The translations under genes and the position numbers were made by a program. DNA of 64,000 nt, from positions 62,001-126,000 of IMG/VR virus record IMGVR_UViG_3300021142_000007; one strand, written 5' to 3'. This DNA is from a virus. Within the stretch, counting starts at the first letter, position 1. The number at the start of each line of letters is the position of its first letter. Under the pieces are notes generated by a model, which was not told the DNA's origin, ran no database searches, and saw nothing but the letters and a program-made list of their open reading frames with translations. Positions 1-6,798 of the stretch are shown here, piece by piece.

Positions 1-172
1 TCTGCTTTTTACCACTCATGGTATACCCACGATGCGTTATTTCGTATATGCCCAATCCACGATTATGAAGGAAGTAACCTAAATCCTTGTCTCCACATAT
101 CAACCACGTAACCGAAGATATACGGGTCAGTCCAGCTTTTTCAGCCAATTCTGTTAGTCTTGATTTTTTCAT
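1..172 (-). CDS. Unknown protein, 3' end outside window
   Basis: At least 57 residues are visible, starting with ATG at 170-172 and running off the left edge without a stop. The N-terminus (KKSRLTELAEKAGLTR) could be a helix-turn-helix or just a basic amphipathic helix. A promoter lies directly upstream (192-222). No family is recognised. Confidence 0.6.
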   Translation of the reverse strand, partial: MKKSRLTELAEKAGLTRISSVTWLICGDKDLGYFLHNRGLGIYEITHRGYTMSGKKQ

Positions 173-191
173 TGCTTATTGATTATGAATA

Positions 192-222
192 CAAAGATAA
201 TGGTATTTTCCGTATTTCCAAA
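192..222 (-). promoter_or_regulatory. Bacteroidota-type promoter
   Basis: Minus-strand -7 box TATCTTTG at 192-199 and -33 box TTTGG at 218-222. Belongs to the subclass whose -33 region reads TTTGGAAATACGGAAAA. Drives the partial gene at 1-172. Confidence 0.8.
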
Positions 223-227
223 TAATT

Positions 228-443
228 CTATGAATTATTTTGCATTTCTTTTAACCTACCTTGAATTAACTCCTGTGCAAATTCATCCGTCTCCGCATCA
301 ATATCTCGATACTCGACACTACCATCAGGATATATCTTAGCGATTACACGACCATCTTCGTTATCGTCAGATGTCGTCCAAGCATCAATATGAATTACTC
401 CATCTTCAATGAAGTCGGCATGTATTTCTGTCCATTTACTCAT
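228..443 (-). CDS. Small acidic protein, unknown
   Basis: 71 residues, rich in Asp and Glu (for example TTSDDNEDGR and IDAETDEFAQ), with no signal peptide or membrane segment. It is the last gene of a short operon with 448-663 and 670-801. Function not recognised. Confidence 0.75.
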   Translation of the reverse strand: MSKWTEIHADFIEDGVIHIDAWTTSDDNEDGRVIAKIYPDGSVEYRDIDAETDEFAQELIQGRLKEMQNNS

Positions 444-447
444 ATGA

Positions 448-663
448 TTATGAATTTAATTTATTTAAAAAACTTATAGCGTCAGTTTCACTATGGAAAG
501 CATAACGGGTCATTTCTTTACCCCTATATGGCTTTAGACTTAGTCTATCTATCGTTTGACCCTTCTCGTTGGTTATATACCAATAAGTAGCGCAAGCTGG
601 CAAACCACTAGGTAGTCTCTTGCTTTTGTAAGGTATGTATTGATTTGAATTTAGTGTATACAT
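448..663 (-). CDS. Small unknown protein
   Basis: 71 residues, basic and Tyr-rich. The C-terminal part (TRYAFHSETDAISFLNKL) has the look of a short alpha-beta domain. It sits 4 bp before 228-443 and 6 bp after 670-801, so the three are probably co-transcribed. Function not recognised. Confidence 0.75.
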   Translation of the reverse strand: MYTLNSNQYIPYKSKRLPSGLPACATYWYITNEKGQTIDRLSLKPYRGKEMTRYAFHSETDAISFLNKLNS

Positions 664-669
664 CTTATC

Positions 670-801
670 TTAATTTAGTTGTGAAACAGCTTTCTTCTCC
701 AATTCATCCAGTATGACATAAACCGCTACGCCACGCCTCTTAGCTTCCAATTCTAATTCCTCTATGGTTACATGAATAACCCCTTCATCCTTTACGCTCA
801 T
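670..801 (-). CDS. Small 43-residue protein, unknown
   Basis: ATG at 799-801, 43 residues, mostly predicted helical and charged (ELELEAKRRG, LDELEKKAV). It lies 17 bp behind the promoter at 819-848, which supports the start. Function unknown. Confidence 0.6.
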   Translation of the reverse strand: MSVKDEGVIHVTIEELELEAKRRGVAVYVILDELEKKAVSQLN

Positions 802-818
802 ATGGCTATTTGTTTATG

Positions 819-848
819 CAAAGTTAATAATTATTCCTAGACTTCCAA
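819..848 (-). promoter_or_regulatory. Bacteroidota-type promoter, variant -7 box
   Basis: -7 box TAACTTTG at 819-826 and -33 region around CCAAG (plus strand) at 845-849. Upstream of 670-801. Confidence 0.7.
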
Positions 849-1085
849 GTCTTTTAACAAATCAGTATCAAAATCTACTAATGGTAATTCAAAAACCTCA
901 TTGGTTAAAGGCTCATGAACCCTTACCTTTTCAGCATACGTGTCACAATGGTCAGGAGCAATTCCAGCATTGTTAGCAGAACTTCTAATAGCATAGGCTA
1001 TATTTCTAGCTACTTCCATTACATCATTATCATCATCGATACTCGATTCAAAAGTAACCGTAACGCTAAATGTTAATTGTTTCAT
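837..1085 (-). CDS. Unknown protein, 82 residues
   Basis: Starts MKQLTFSVTVTF, a beta-strand start. The middle (MEVARNIAYAIRSSANNAGI) is helical, and the whole may be a small alpha-beta fold. Its own promoter is at 1103-1133, and its 3' end overlaps the next promoter. Function unknown. Confidence 0.75.
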   Translation of the reverse strand: MKQLTFSVTVTFESSIDDDNDVMEVARNIAYAIRSSANNAGIAPDHCDTYAEKVRVHEPLTNEVFELPLVDFDTDLLKDLEV

Positions 1086-1102
1086 GACCTTGTTTGTTTA
1101 TG

Positions 1103-1133
1103 CAAAGTTAATAATTATTCCGATACTACCAAA
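1103..1133 (-). promoter_or_regulatory. Bacteroidota-type promoter, variant -7 box
   Basis: -7 box TAACTTTG at 1103-1110 and TTTGG at 1129-1133; same -7 variant as the promoter at 819. Overlaps the 3' end of the Gp88-like gene. Confidence 0.7.
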
Positions 1134-1888
1134 CTTTTATTGGTCTTTTTTTCAACCAAAGGCTTTGTTCGTATGGCAAAGCCACTTTCGAACGCTAGGC
1201 TATTGTTCGCACCGCGTCCTGTCATTTTCTTATACTTCAACCCACAAATAACTCCCTTTTTATCCAAAAATCTTAGGTCGTCATTGTCCGCGTTAATTAC
1301 TTCGTACCCCTCATACATACTAGGCAATTCATCAAATACCATAGCTACATTGTAACCCTTAGAAAGTATCTCCAATGCCTTGTCATGATTGGTTTCCGAC
1401 CTGCTAAAGGTCAAGTGATAGTTGCTAGGCAAAGGCTTATTAAACCTTGTATGATTCTTGGTGTAGTCATAAAATTGTACGCTAGGAAATACCTCAAAGA
1501 TATTCTTGCCATCAAATACCTTATGGCTCTCATAGGATATATCAGATGTGCCGTTCAAACGAAACGTTACAATTGTATCGTTATCGTTAGCATACTTCTT
1601 AATTGCTTTCTCGATTTCACCACGCAATTTATTCAGAAATTCAATACGATTGCTCAACCAGTATTCAGTCTTAGCAATACGTCCGTTTTTAACACTTAAA
1701 TACATACCGCCAAAACCACTGCCAGTTAAACAACTTTCAGCACAACCCTTAGACGCATACGCACATACATTCTTGCCAGTGCTGTTAAAGGTATAGGGAG
1801 ACATATATAGGATATATGTTTTATATCCAAGCTTCTCGCCTTTCATTGTTTTGGTATTGTTTGTCGTTAGTAGTGGTCTGTTATACAT
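1115..1888 (-). CDS. Gp88-like phage protein (DUF7227 type)
   Basis: 257 residues. The N-terminal third has the layout typical of phage Gp88-like proteins: GYKTYILYMSPY, then a Cys cluster (NVCAYASKGCAESCL, about residues 40-54) after a conserved Gly-Lys-Asn-Val. The Cys residues suggest metal or iron-sulfur binding. The family has no proven function that I know of. A second protein with the same kind of Cys motif is encoded at 59773-60855. The promoter at 1913-1943 belongs to the TTTGGAAATACGG subclass. Confidence 0.75.
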   Translation of the reverse strand: MYNRPLLTTNNTKTMKGEKLGYKTYILYMSPYTFNSTGKNVCAYASKGCAESCLTGSGFGGMYLSVKNGRIAKTEYWLSNRIEFLNKLRGEIEKAIKKYANDNDTIVTFRLNGTSDISYESHKVFDGKNIFEVFPSVQFYDYTKNHTRFNKPLPSNYHLTFSRSETNHDKALEILSKGYNVAMVFDELPSMYEGYEVINADNDDLRFLDKKGVICGLKYKKMTGRGANNSLAFESGFAIRTKPLVEKKTNKSLVVSE

Positions 1889-1912
1889 GATTACGTGTTT
1901 TGATTATGAATG

Positions 1913-1943
1913 CAAAGATAAACCTTTTTTCCGTATTTCCAAA
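1913..1943 (-). promoter_or_regulatory. Bacteroidota-type promoter
   Basis: -7 box TATCTTTG at 1913-1920 and TTTGGAAATACGG-type -33 box ending at 1943. Upstream of the Gp88-like gene. Confidence 0.85.
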
Positions 1944-1952
1944 TGTTTTAAC

Positions 1953-1988
1953 AAAAAAAATGCCCTAGCGAATATTCACTAGAGCATT
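1953..1988 (-). terminator. Rho-independent terminator
   Basis: On the minus strand AATGCTCTAG pairs with CTAGGGCATT and is followed by eight T. It ends the transcript of 2009-2179. Confidence 0.8.
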
Positions 1989-2008
1989 ACCATTAAAACC
2001 AAGTCTCT

Positions 2009-2179
2009 TTAGTCTTCTACACCGACAAGAGTAGTGTCACTACCACTTATGGCTACATCAGGGGTATTAGGGTCATAGACCAATGATGCTACCATAGCTT
2101 CAATTAATTGGTCAGGATTAGGATGACCATCAGAAATACTTACCTCCAGCTCTGCTGTAATTTTTACTTTTTTTACCAT
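2009..2179 (-). CDS. Small unknown protein, 56 residues
   Basis: Starts MVKKVKITAELEVSIS, followed by an acidic C-terminus ending GVED. It stands alone between its own promoter (2198-2229) and a terminator (1953-1988), which argues that it is a real single-gene unit. Function unknown. Confidence 0.7.
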   Translation of the reverse strand: MVKKVKITAELEVSISDGHPNPDQLIEAMVASLVYDPNTPDVAISGSDTTLVGVED

Positions 2180-2197
2180 TTGTTTTTATTTAGGATA

Positions 2198-2229
2198 CAA
2201 ACATACAACCTTTTTTCCGTATTTCCAAA
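2198..2229 (-). promoter_or_regulatory. Bacteroidota-type promoter
   Basis: -7 box TATGTTTG at 2198-2205 and TTTGG at 2225-2229 within the TTTGGAAATACGGAAAA subclass. Upstream of 2009-2179. Confidence 0.8.
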
Positions 2230-2230
2230 T

Positions 2231-2560
2231 TTATTTCTCATTTATTTTTTTAAGTAATGCGCTAGACACATTTGACTTATGAAGTAATTCATTTGCCCTA
2301 GCTTTGCTTTCGATACTGTGATACATACCAAGCACCGCATGAGTATCATCCTCGTTCTCGCATCCCCAACGCCATACAGCCATATCATTTGTTATCATAC
2401 AAGCTTGAACCTGTACGATATTTCTTCTTTCAGGGGTCTCTGTTATATAGAACGATAACGAAAATATTTCACCCGTAGAAGCAAATACTTGATTTCCTTC
2501 GGCGCGAACCCAATTAAACCCATCACGAATATTTCTTAGATTAATTAACAGCTTTTCCAT
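2231..2560 (-). CDS. Unknown protein, 109 residues
   Basis: Predicted alpha-beta protein (NWVRAEGNQVFASTGEIFSL, then a beta-rich middle and a helical C-terminus). No motif recognised. Promoter at 2588-2618. Confidence 0.75.
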   Translation of the reverse strand: MEKLLINLRNIRDGFNWVRAEGNQVFASTGEIFSLSFYITETPERRNIVQVQACMITNDMAVWRWGCENEDDTHAVLGMYHSIESKARANELLHKSNVSSALLKKINEK

Positions 2561-2587
2561 TTGTTTATTCTTTATTGATTAATGATA

Positions 2588-2618
2588 CAAAGATAAACCT
2601 TTTTTCCGTATTTCCAAA
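2588..2618 (-). promoter_or_regulatory. Bacteroidota-type promoter
   Basis: -7 box TATCTTTG at 2588-2595, TTTGG at 2614-2618; TTTGGAAATACGG subclass. It is back to back with the plus-strand promoter at 2655. Confidence 0.85.
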
Positions 2619-2654
2619 CCCCCAGAAAATAAATTTATTTTTAACACATAAAAG

Positions 2655-2685
2655 TTTGGTACTTCCAATTTAATTCCTATCTTTG
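2655..2685 (+). promoter_or_regulatory. Plus-strand promoter for a candidate small RNA
   Basis: TTTGG at 2655-2659 and TATCTTTG at 2678-2685, with an 18-nt spacer. One of the few plus-strand promoters. No ORF follows before the next promoter. Confidence 0.75.
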
Positions 2686-2689
2686 TTAT

Positions 2690-2775
2690 GTCATTCAGAC
2701 GGTCAAACAGAGAGACACTGTGGGGAAGTATACTCCGTCACGCTTTAACATCAAGTGTTAAAATTTGTTAAAAGC
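2690..2775 (+). ncRNA. Candidate small RNA
   Basis: The region behind the promoter at 2655-2685 has no plausible ORF. It can fold: GACGG pairs with CCGTC around an inner ACAG/CTGT hairpin, followed by TTTAACA-loop-TGTTAAA and a T-rich stretch that could end transcription near 2770. The boundaries are inferred and the function is unknown. Confidence 0.4.
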
Positions 2776-2865
2776 TTGCTGGACTAATTTATTTTATATA
2801 CCTTCGCACCACTCAAATAATTTAATAGTGTCTAATAAATAGGACATAAAAAAGTTATTGAATTG

Positions 2866-2897
2866 TTTGGTAGTATCAAAAAAGTTACTTACCTTTG
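2866..2897 (+). promoter_or_regulatory. Plus-strand promoter of the HNH gene
   Basis: TTTGG at 2866-2870 and TACCTTTG at 2890-2897. Predicted start near 2903, giving a leader of about 190 nt before the HNH gene. Confidence 0.8.
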
Positions 2898-2902
2898 TAC
2901 TC

Positions 2903-3094
2903 TGAAACGCAAGTATTGCAAATTACGAAAACTAAATATTATGAAATCTTAACACATAACATACTGGTCATTCTGACACCTGCTAAATAAGCGGATGTGT
3001 CCACCCTATTCTATCATACCATAAGTATGATGGGATGGGGAACTCGTGTTTATGTTCTATTGACTTTTGTGCTATATAGCACATATTTATAGTC
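2903..3094 (+). ncRNA. Structured 5' leader of the HNH gene
   Basis: Three stem-loops can be drawn: GACAC/GTGTC (about 2979-3003), a long stem with ATCATAC/GTATGAT at its tip (about 3004-3045), and GTGCTATATAGCAC just before the start codon. It may be an intron-like RNA or a regulatory leader. No known class is proven. Confidence 0.4.
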
Positions 3095-3514
3095 ATGAAA
3101 TATAACTTAAAAAAGAAATATCAAATTGCCTTAAGGCGTTTGTATACAACAACACTACCATGCAAATATATTAGAAGCATTGTAGGTATAGACCGAGAAG
3201 GGTTCATAGAACACATTAACAAATATCGTCTTTCTGGTATGACCGATGAAAATTTTGGTAGTGTCTGGGGAATAGACCATATTGTACCTGTAGATGTGTT
3301 TGACCTAAACAATGAAGCAGACTTACATCTCTGTTACAACTACAATAACCTAATGCCTATGTTCACTGAAGATAATAGAATCAAAGGCGCATCACTACAC
3401 TTCAGCTTAGTTAAGCTAGACACCATGTACACAAATGTGTATACTCAGTTGTTAAAAGATAGGGCCAGAACAGAAATATCTAAGATATATGACAAGTATT
3501 TAATACATTTATAA
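3095..3514 (+). CDS. HNH endonuclease, homing type
   Basis: 139 residues on the plus strand, opposite to its neighbours. The middle carries an HNH core: WGIDHIVPVDVFDL (about residues 64-77) followed by a NNLMPMFTEDN segment that supplies the Asn and final metal-site residues. The N-terminus is basic and may bind DNA. HNH proteins of this size in phages are usually homing nucleases. The structured leader and the flanking non-coding sequence could be part of a mobile intron, but no interrupted host gene is visible here. Confidence 0.75.
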   Translation: MKYNLKKKYQIALRRLYTTTLPCKYIRSIVGIDREGFIEHINKYRLSGMTDENFGSVWGIDHIVPVDVFDLNNEADLHLCYNYNNLMPMFTEDNRIKGASLHFSLVKLDTMYTNVYTQLLKDRARTEISKIYDKYLIHL

Positions 3515-3840
3515 AATGTGCATAAGGGCAACGTCCACGTGGAACACTTAAAAATTTCTAGCCGAAAATCACTAGAGACTTCGAAGATAGCATAGAGTTA
3601 AATGACTTTTTAATGACTTTTTAATAGGGTTCAGTGACCTCTATATCAAGTCTAAAATAGTATGAAAAGTGTATGAAAAGTGTCATACTTATTTTTTCAT
3701 ACTGCTTATCAGGTAGTTTTCCTGTTTTTTACCACTTTTTTCCATTTTTTACCACTTTTTCCCAGAAAAAGCCAAACGTGCTCGTCTGGGTACAAAAAGG
3801 GGCTTATAACGCTGGCTATGTACACAAATGTGTACATTGT
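3515..3840. other. Intergenic region with direct and inverted repeats
   Basis: No supported gene. It contains a tandem GACTTTTTAAT repeat near 3604, a GTATGAAAAGT repeat near 3660, two copies of TTTTTACCACTTTTT near 3727-3765, and the perfect inverted repeat ATGTACACAAATGTGTACAT at 3818-3837, just behind the last Gly-X gene. Confidence 0.5.
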
Positions 3841-4098
3841 TTATATTTGGTGGGTCATAGTACTAGGGTATCCACCTGTTCCGTCACCAAGTCCGCATGA
3901 TGAGTATCTTTTTATTCTTGGTATGAATGCTCGTCCATGTCCAATTCCGCTTCCAGTGCCACATCCATCTCCAAAGCAGTAGCAAGTCTTTCTTGGTCCT
4001 CCTTGTCCAGAGCTACGTCCGAAACCTATACCTTCGTTAATATATCGTCCCATTCTTACGATACAATCCTTATTATGTCCATATGAAAATACTTGCAT
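3841..4098 (-). CDS. Gly-X repeat protein, SYG family, copy 1
   Basis: 85 residues, start MQVFSYGHNKD. It is the most degenerate repeat of the family: GFGRSSGQGG, then GDGCGTGSGIGHGR, with two Cys in PRKTCYCFGD. It is the distal gene of a seven-gene tandem array and ends at the inverted repeat at 3818-3837. Confidence 0.8.
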   Translation of the reverse strand: MQVFSYGHNKDCIVRMGRYINEGIGFGRSSGQGGPRKTCYCFGDGCGTGSGIGHGRAFIPRIKRYSSCGLGDGTGGYPSTMTHQI

Positions 4099-4105
4099 AG
4101 GCTTA

Positions 4106-4360
4106 TTATCTATGTTTTATTATGCCTTTAAAAGCACCATCTCCATGACCTCTTCCACGTCCATCGCCATTGCCATATCCATCAGCACGGCCAGAGCCAG
4201 AGCCACGACCATAACCATTGCCAGAGCCATCGCCTTTACCATTACCAATTCCCCATCCGCTTCCATTTCCATTACAAATCACATATTGATTAATCATATA
4301 ATAGCTATTATCTGAATTAAGCCCAGTATCCCTGTTCTTTCCGTATGACTTAATTTCCAT
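4106..4360 (-). CDS. Gly-X repeat protein, SYG family, copy 2
   Basis: 84 residues. Start MEIKSYGKNRD, a 20-residue polar linker, then about 45 residues in which almost every second residue is Gly (GNGSGWGIGNGKGDGSG and onward), and a basic tail ending IIKHR. Separated from copy 3 by 5 bp, with the junction GGATAAGATATATG also seen at other array boundaries. Confidence 0.85.
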   Translation of the reverse strand: MEIKSYGKNRDTGLNSDNSYYMINQYVICNGNGSGWGIGNGKGDGSGNGYGRGSGSGRADGYGNGDGRGRGHGDGAFKGIIKHR

Positions 4361-4365
4361 ATATC

Positions 4366-4632
4366 TTATCCTTTACCATTACCAAATCCATAACCACAAT
4401 AAAAACTAAACCATCCGTTTCCATTACCCCAGCCATCTCCATTTCCACATCCATTTCCTTTCCCACCTCCTTTATCGCCTCCCCATCCACCACCATTATT
4501 AAATGCAATGCCGTTTCCCATACCCTTGCCATATCCATTGCCATATCCATCAGCACGGCCTGAACCATTTGATTGGTAGTCATCGATGCTATTTAATTCG
4601 TCTGGGTTCTTTCCGTATGATAGTATTTCCAT
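4366..4632 (-). CDS. Gly-X repeat protein, SYG family, copy 3
   Basis: 88 residues from the ATG at 4630-4632, which restores the conserved MEILSYGKNPD start; a longer in-frame reading would begin inside copy 4. Contains GGGWGGDKGGGKGNG and an aromatic patch, GWFSFYCGYGFG, near the C-terminus. Confidence 0.85.
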   Translation of the reverse strand: MEILSYGKNPDELNSIDDYQSNGSGRADGYGNGYGKGMGNGIAFNNGGGWGGDKGGGKGNGCGNGDGWGNGNGWFSFYCGYGFGNGKG

Positions 4633-4637
4633 ATATC

Positions 4638-4892
4638 TTATCCTTTTCCATATTCCCAACCATAACCTGCACCATTACCATATCCATTACCCCAGCCACT
4701 GCCATCACCAAAGCCATTGCCAGAAGCATGGTTATCTTTTTGGCCTCGGCCAAATCCACTACCAGTGCCACTGCCATCGCCACTGCCCCAGCAATTGCTA
4801 TAGGTTTTACCAGAGCCAGAGCCAGAGCCAGTTCCCCATGTTCCATTACCCCACTTGGTATCTTCGTTCTTACCGTATGACCTTATTTCCAT
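4638..4892 (-). CDS. Gly-X repeat protein, SYG family, copy 4
   Basis: 84 residues, start MEIRSYGKNED. Two Gly-X blocks flank a non-repeat insert, KTYSNCW, and a second one, RGQKDNHAS. Ends GYGWEYGKG. X positions are mostly Ser, Asn, Asp, Tyr, Trp and Thr. Confidence 0.85.
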   Translation of the reverse strand: MEIRSYGKNEDTKWGNGTWGTGSGSGSGKTYSNCWGSGDGSGTGSGFGRGQKDNHASGNGFGDGSGWGNGYGNGAGYGWEYGKG

Positions 4893-4903
4893 ATCTTATT
4901 TAC

Positions 4904-5107
4904 CTATTCGTCAATATATCCATTTCCATCACCAGTACCGCCACCCCATCCATAACCGCTACCATCGCCCCATCCAGAGCCACGACCTTCACCCCAGCCA
5001 CGTCCATTACCCATGCCAAAACAGATTCCAGAGCCACTGCCCTCGCCATTGGTATTGCCATTACCATATATTATATCTTGATTTTTTCCGTATGATAGTA
5101 TTTCCAT
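4904..5107 (-). CDS. Gly-X repeat protein, SYG family, copy 5
   Basis: 67 residues, the shortest unbroken copy. Start MEILSYGKNQD. About 25 of the residues are Gly, in near-perfect alternation from residue 15 to 64. The tail is acidic (YIDE) rather than basic. Confidence 0.85.
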   Translation of the reverse strand: MEILSYGKNQDIIYGNGNTNGEGSGSGICFGMGNGRGWGEGRGSGWGDGSGYGWGGGTGDGNGYIDE

Positions 5108-5112
5108 ATTCT

Positions 5113-5400
5113 TTATTCTTTGCTTGTTCTATCACCTTTACCAGAACCACTTCCCCAGCCAATACCAGAACCATAGCCATAGCCCGTGCCAGTGCCATCA
5201 CCAAATCCATTTCCATCACCCCATACATTACCAAGGCCAATAGCATTACCATCGCCAGAGCCATCACCAAAGCCATTGCCACTACCCATTCCCCAGCACC
5301 AGCCATGGCTAGAACCAGAGCGATAGCCAGAACCATAACCAGAGCCAGAGCCTTTGCCCTCTCTTATATCTTCGTTATGTCCGTATGATGTTATTTCCAT
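5113..5400 (-). CDS. Gly-X repeat protein, SYG family, copy 6
   Basis: 95 residues, the longest copy. Start MEITSYGHNED. It has a long regular block (GYGSGYRSGS, GNGFGDGSGDGN, GTGTGYGYGSG) broken once by AIGLGNVW, and a charged tail GDRTSKE. Confidence 0.85.
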   Translation of the reverse strand: MEITSYGHNEDIREGKGSGSGYGSGYRSGSSHGWCWGMGSGNGFGDGSGDGNAIGLGNVWGDGNGFGDGTGTGYGYGSGIGWGSGSGKGDRTSKE

Positions 5401-5405
5401 ATTCT

Positions 5406-5657
5406 TTATCCATTTCCATTACCCTCGCCACCTCCATCTCCTCTGCCAAATGAAACGCAAGTTCGGCTTCTATCCTTACCAGCACCGCTACCCCATCCAC
5501 TTGCATCATCATATCCATGACCGCTACCACTGGCATTAGCGTTACCGCCACCATAGCCCTCGCCGCCACTAAAACCTATACCATCACCACTTCCGTAGCA
5601 ATAGGTTATTCCATCGTATACAGCGTCTTTATACTTTCCGTATGAGAATACTTGCAT
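5406..5657 (-). CDS. Gly-X repeat protein, SYG family, copy 7
   Basis: 83 residues, first gene of the array 3841-5657. Start MQVFSYGKYKD. The Gly repeat is less strict and has Gly-Gly pairs (GGEGYGGGN, GRGDGGGEG), with a Cys in RTCVSF. Confidence 0.85.
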   Translation of the reverse strand: MQVFSYGKYKDAVYDGITYCYGSGDGIGFSGGEGYGGGNANASGSGHGYDDASGWGSGAGKDRSRTCVSFGRGDGGGEGNGNG

Positions 5658-5660
5658 ATG

Positions 5661-5906
5661 CTAGAAGTTATCGATTAATTTCTTTATTTCTTGGATATCA
5701 TGGTTAAGCGGTTCCAGTTGTTTAAGGACCACTATTCTGCCATCTGACCATTCTTGAACAACTTGTCTTTGTTCGTTCATATAAACGATTGGTCGGCCAT
5801 TGGAGAAGGCTTCTTGTCTGATTTTTTCGGACATGTCTTTTCCAAGTTCTGAAAAGAATTCACGTATCTTTTCAGGGCTTTCATCTTCTATTTGGTCTAG
5901 GGTCAT
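5661..5906 (-). CDS. Unknown protein, 81 residues
   Basis: Charged, mainly helical protein (DESPEKIREFFSELGKDM, then a beta segment RPIVYMNEQRQVV). It overlaps the next upstream gene by 4 bp and sits 3 bp before the Gly-X array, so it is probably co-transcribed with it from 6305. Function unknown. Confidence 0.8.
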   Translation of the reverse strand: MTLDQIEDESPEKIREFFSELGKDMSEKIRQEAFSNGRPIVYMNEQRQVVQEWSDGRIVVLKQLEPLNHDIQEIKKLIDNF

Positions 5907-6286
5907 ATCTTGCTTATGTTTTTTGCAGCTTCTTTGAGTTCTTCTAGGGTGAAAAGACCAAGCATGTTAATCCTAGTGTTTAGGTCAGCTTCTGAGGTTT
6001 CCATAGCAATTTCATCATGAATATATTGCAAGATTTGCCATTGACGTGTTGTTAGTATTCCACGACTCTCTGGTTTAAGTATGATGTCAGTGTCAACATC
6101 AATAAGGTGGGTAATAGCCTTGTTGCTTAACTTATACTTATCTGGTTCTAATAGGTTCTTACCAGCCACGCACATCTTGCCATCATCTGTAAGGTATTGA
6201 CACTTAGTGCCATCGAAGCCACAGGTTGATGGGTTAGCGTAGTATGGTGCTATTTGTTCCAGTGCGAAGTCTTTCGGTGATTTCAT
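5903..6286 (-). CDS. Unknown protein with four Cys, 127 residues
   Basis: The start at 6284-6286 (MKSPKDFALEQIAP) is preferred over an upstream start that would overlap the promoter. The N-terminal half has Cys residues in STCGFDGTKCQYLTDDGKMC, perhaps a metal site; the rest is helical. First gene of the operon that leads into Gly-X copies 7 to 1. Confidence 0.8.
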   Translation of the reverse strand: MKSPKDFALEQIAPYYANPSTCGFDGTKCQYLTDDGKMCVAGKNLLEPDKYKLSNKAITHLIDVDTDIILKPESRGILTTRQWQILQYIHDEIAMETSEADLNTRINMLGLFTLEELKEAAKNISKI

Positions 6287-6304
6287 ATTATTTGATTTAG
6301 GATA

Positions 6305-6335
6305 CAAAGATATGAAATACTATTGAGAATTCCAA
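6305..6335 (-). promoter_or_regulatory. Bacteroidota-type promoter for the first Gly-X array
   Basis: -7 box TATCTTTG at 6305-6312 and TTGG at 6332-6335. The only clear promoter upstream of 5903-6286 and the seven-gene array. Confidence 0.75.
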
Positions 6336-6559
6336 GCAATTCTAATTATTTCTTCTTTTTCGGTATATGCTTGTCCATTTCCGTTACCTTCTACTAAGCC
6401 AAATCCTCTACCATAACCAGAGGAATAACCATTACCAGACCCATTTACTCTTCCATAACCCCATCCATATCCAATACCACTACCCATACCATCACCTAGA
6501 CCACGACAACTAAATGAATTAGCGATATCATCGTTCTCACCGTATGAATTAATTTCCAT
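6320..6559 (-). CDS. Gly-X repeat protein, SYG family, copy 8
   Basis: 79 residues from the ATG at 6557-6559 (MEINSYGENDD). The Gly-X block GDGMGSGIGYGWGYG is followed by a normal charged tail (TEKEEIIRIAWNSQ). Its 3' end overlaps the promoter at 6305. Confidence 0.8.
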   Translation of the reverse strand: MEINSYGENDDIANSFSCRGLGDGMGSGIGYGWGYGRVNGSGNGYSSGYGRGFGLVEGNGNGQAYTEKEEIIRIAWNSQ

Positions 6560-6560
6560 G

Positions 6561-6797
6561 CTAGTATTTATATTTACTTGCGGTACCACAACCATCACCA
6601 TCTCCAGACCCATCTCCACCACCGCACCCATACCCAGTGCCTTTACCAAGACCCCATCCATCACCAGTGCCTTGTGAAGGAGAATAACCATATAGGTTTC
6701 CTTTTCCAGAACCCTTACCAGCCGAGTATGCTATCGCCATAAACCTACCAAGGATATATAAAGAATCTGGATATCTTCCGCATGAATTAATTTCCAT
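6561..6797 (-). CDS. Gly-X repeat protein, SYG family, copy 9
   Basis: 78 residues, start MEINSCGRYPD, where Cys replaces the conserved Tyr. A hydrophobic linker (LYILGRFMAIAYSAG) precedes the repeat, GDGWGLGKGTGYGCGGGDG. One base separates it from copy 8. Confidence 0.8.
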   Translation of the reverse strand: MEINSCGRYPDSLYILGRFMAIAYSAGKGSGKGNLYGYSPSQGTGDGWGLGKGTGYGCGGGDGSGDGDGCGTASKYKY

Positions 6798-6798
6798 A

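Noticed and set aside
3673-3982. Plus-strand frames of 75-100 codons after the HNH gene
   Set aside because: They have low-complexity Phe/Ser/Pro content, overlap the Gly-X copy 1 gene in antisense and lack a promoter.
4100-5650. Repetitive CCATTACCATCGCC-like sequence resembling a CRISPR or satellite array
   Set aside because: The period is 6 nt within codon frame, not a fixed repeat with unique spacers; it is explained by Gly-X coding.
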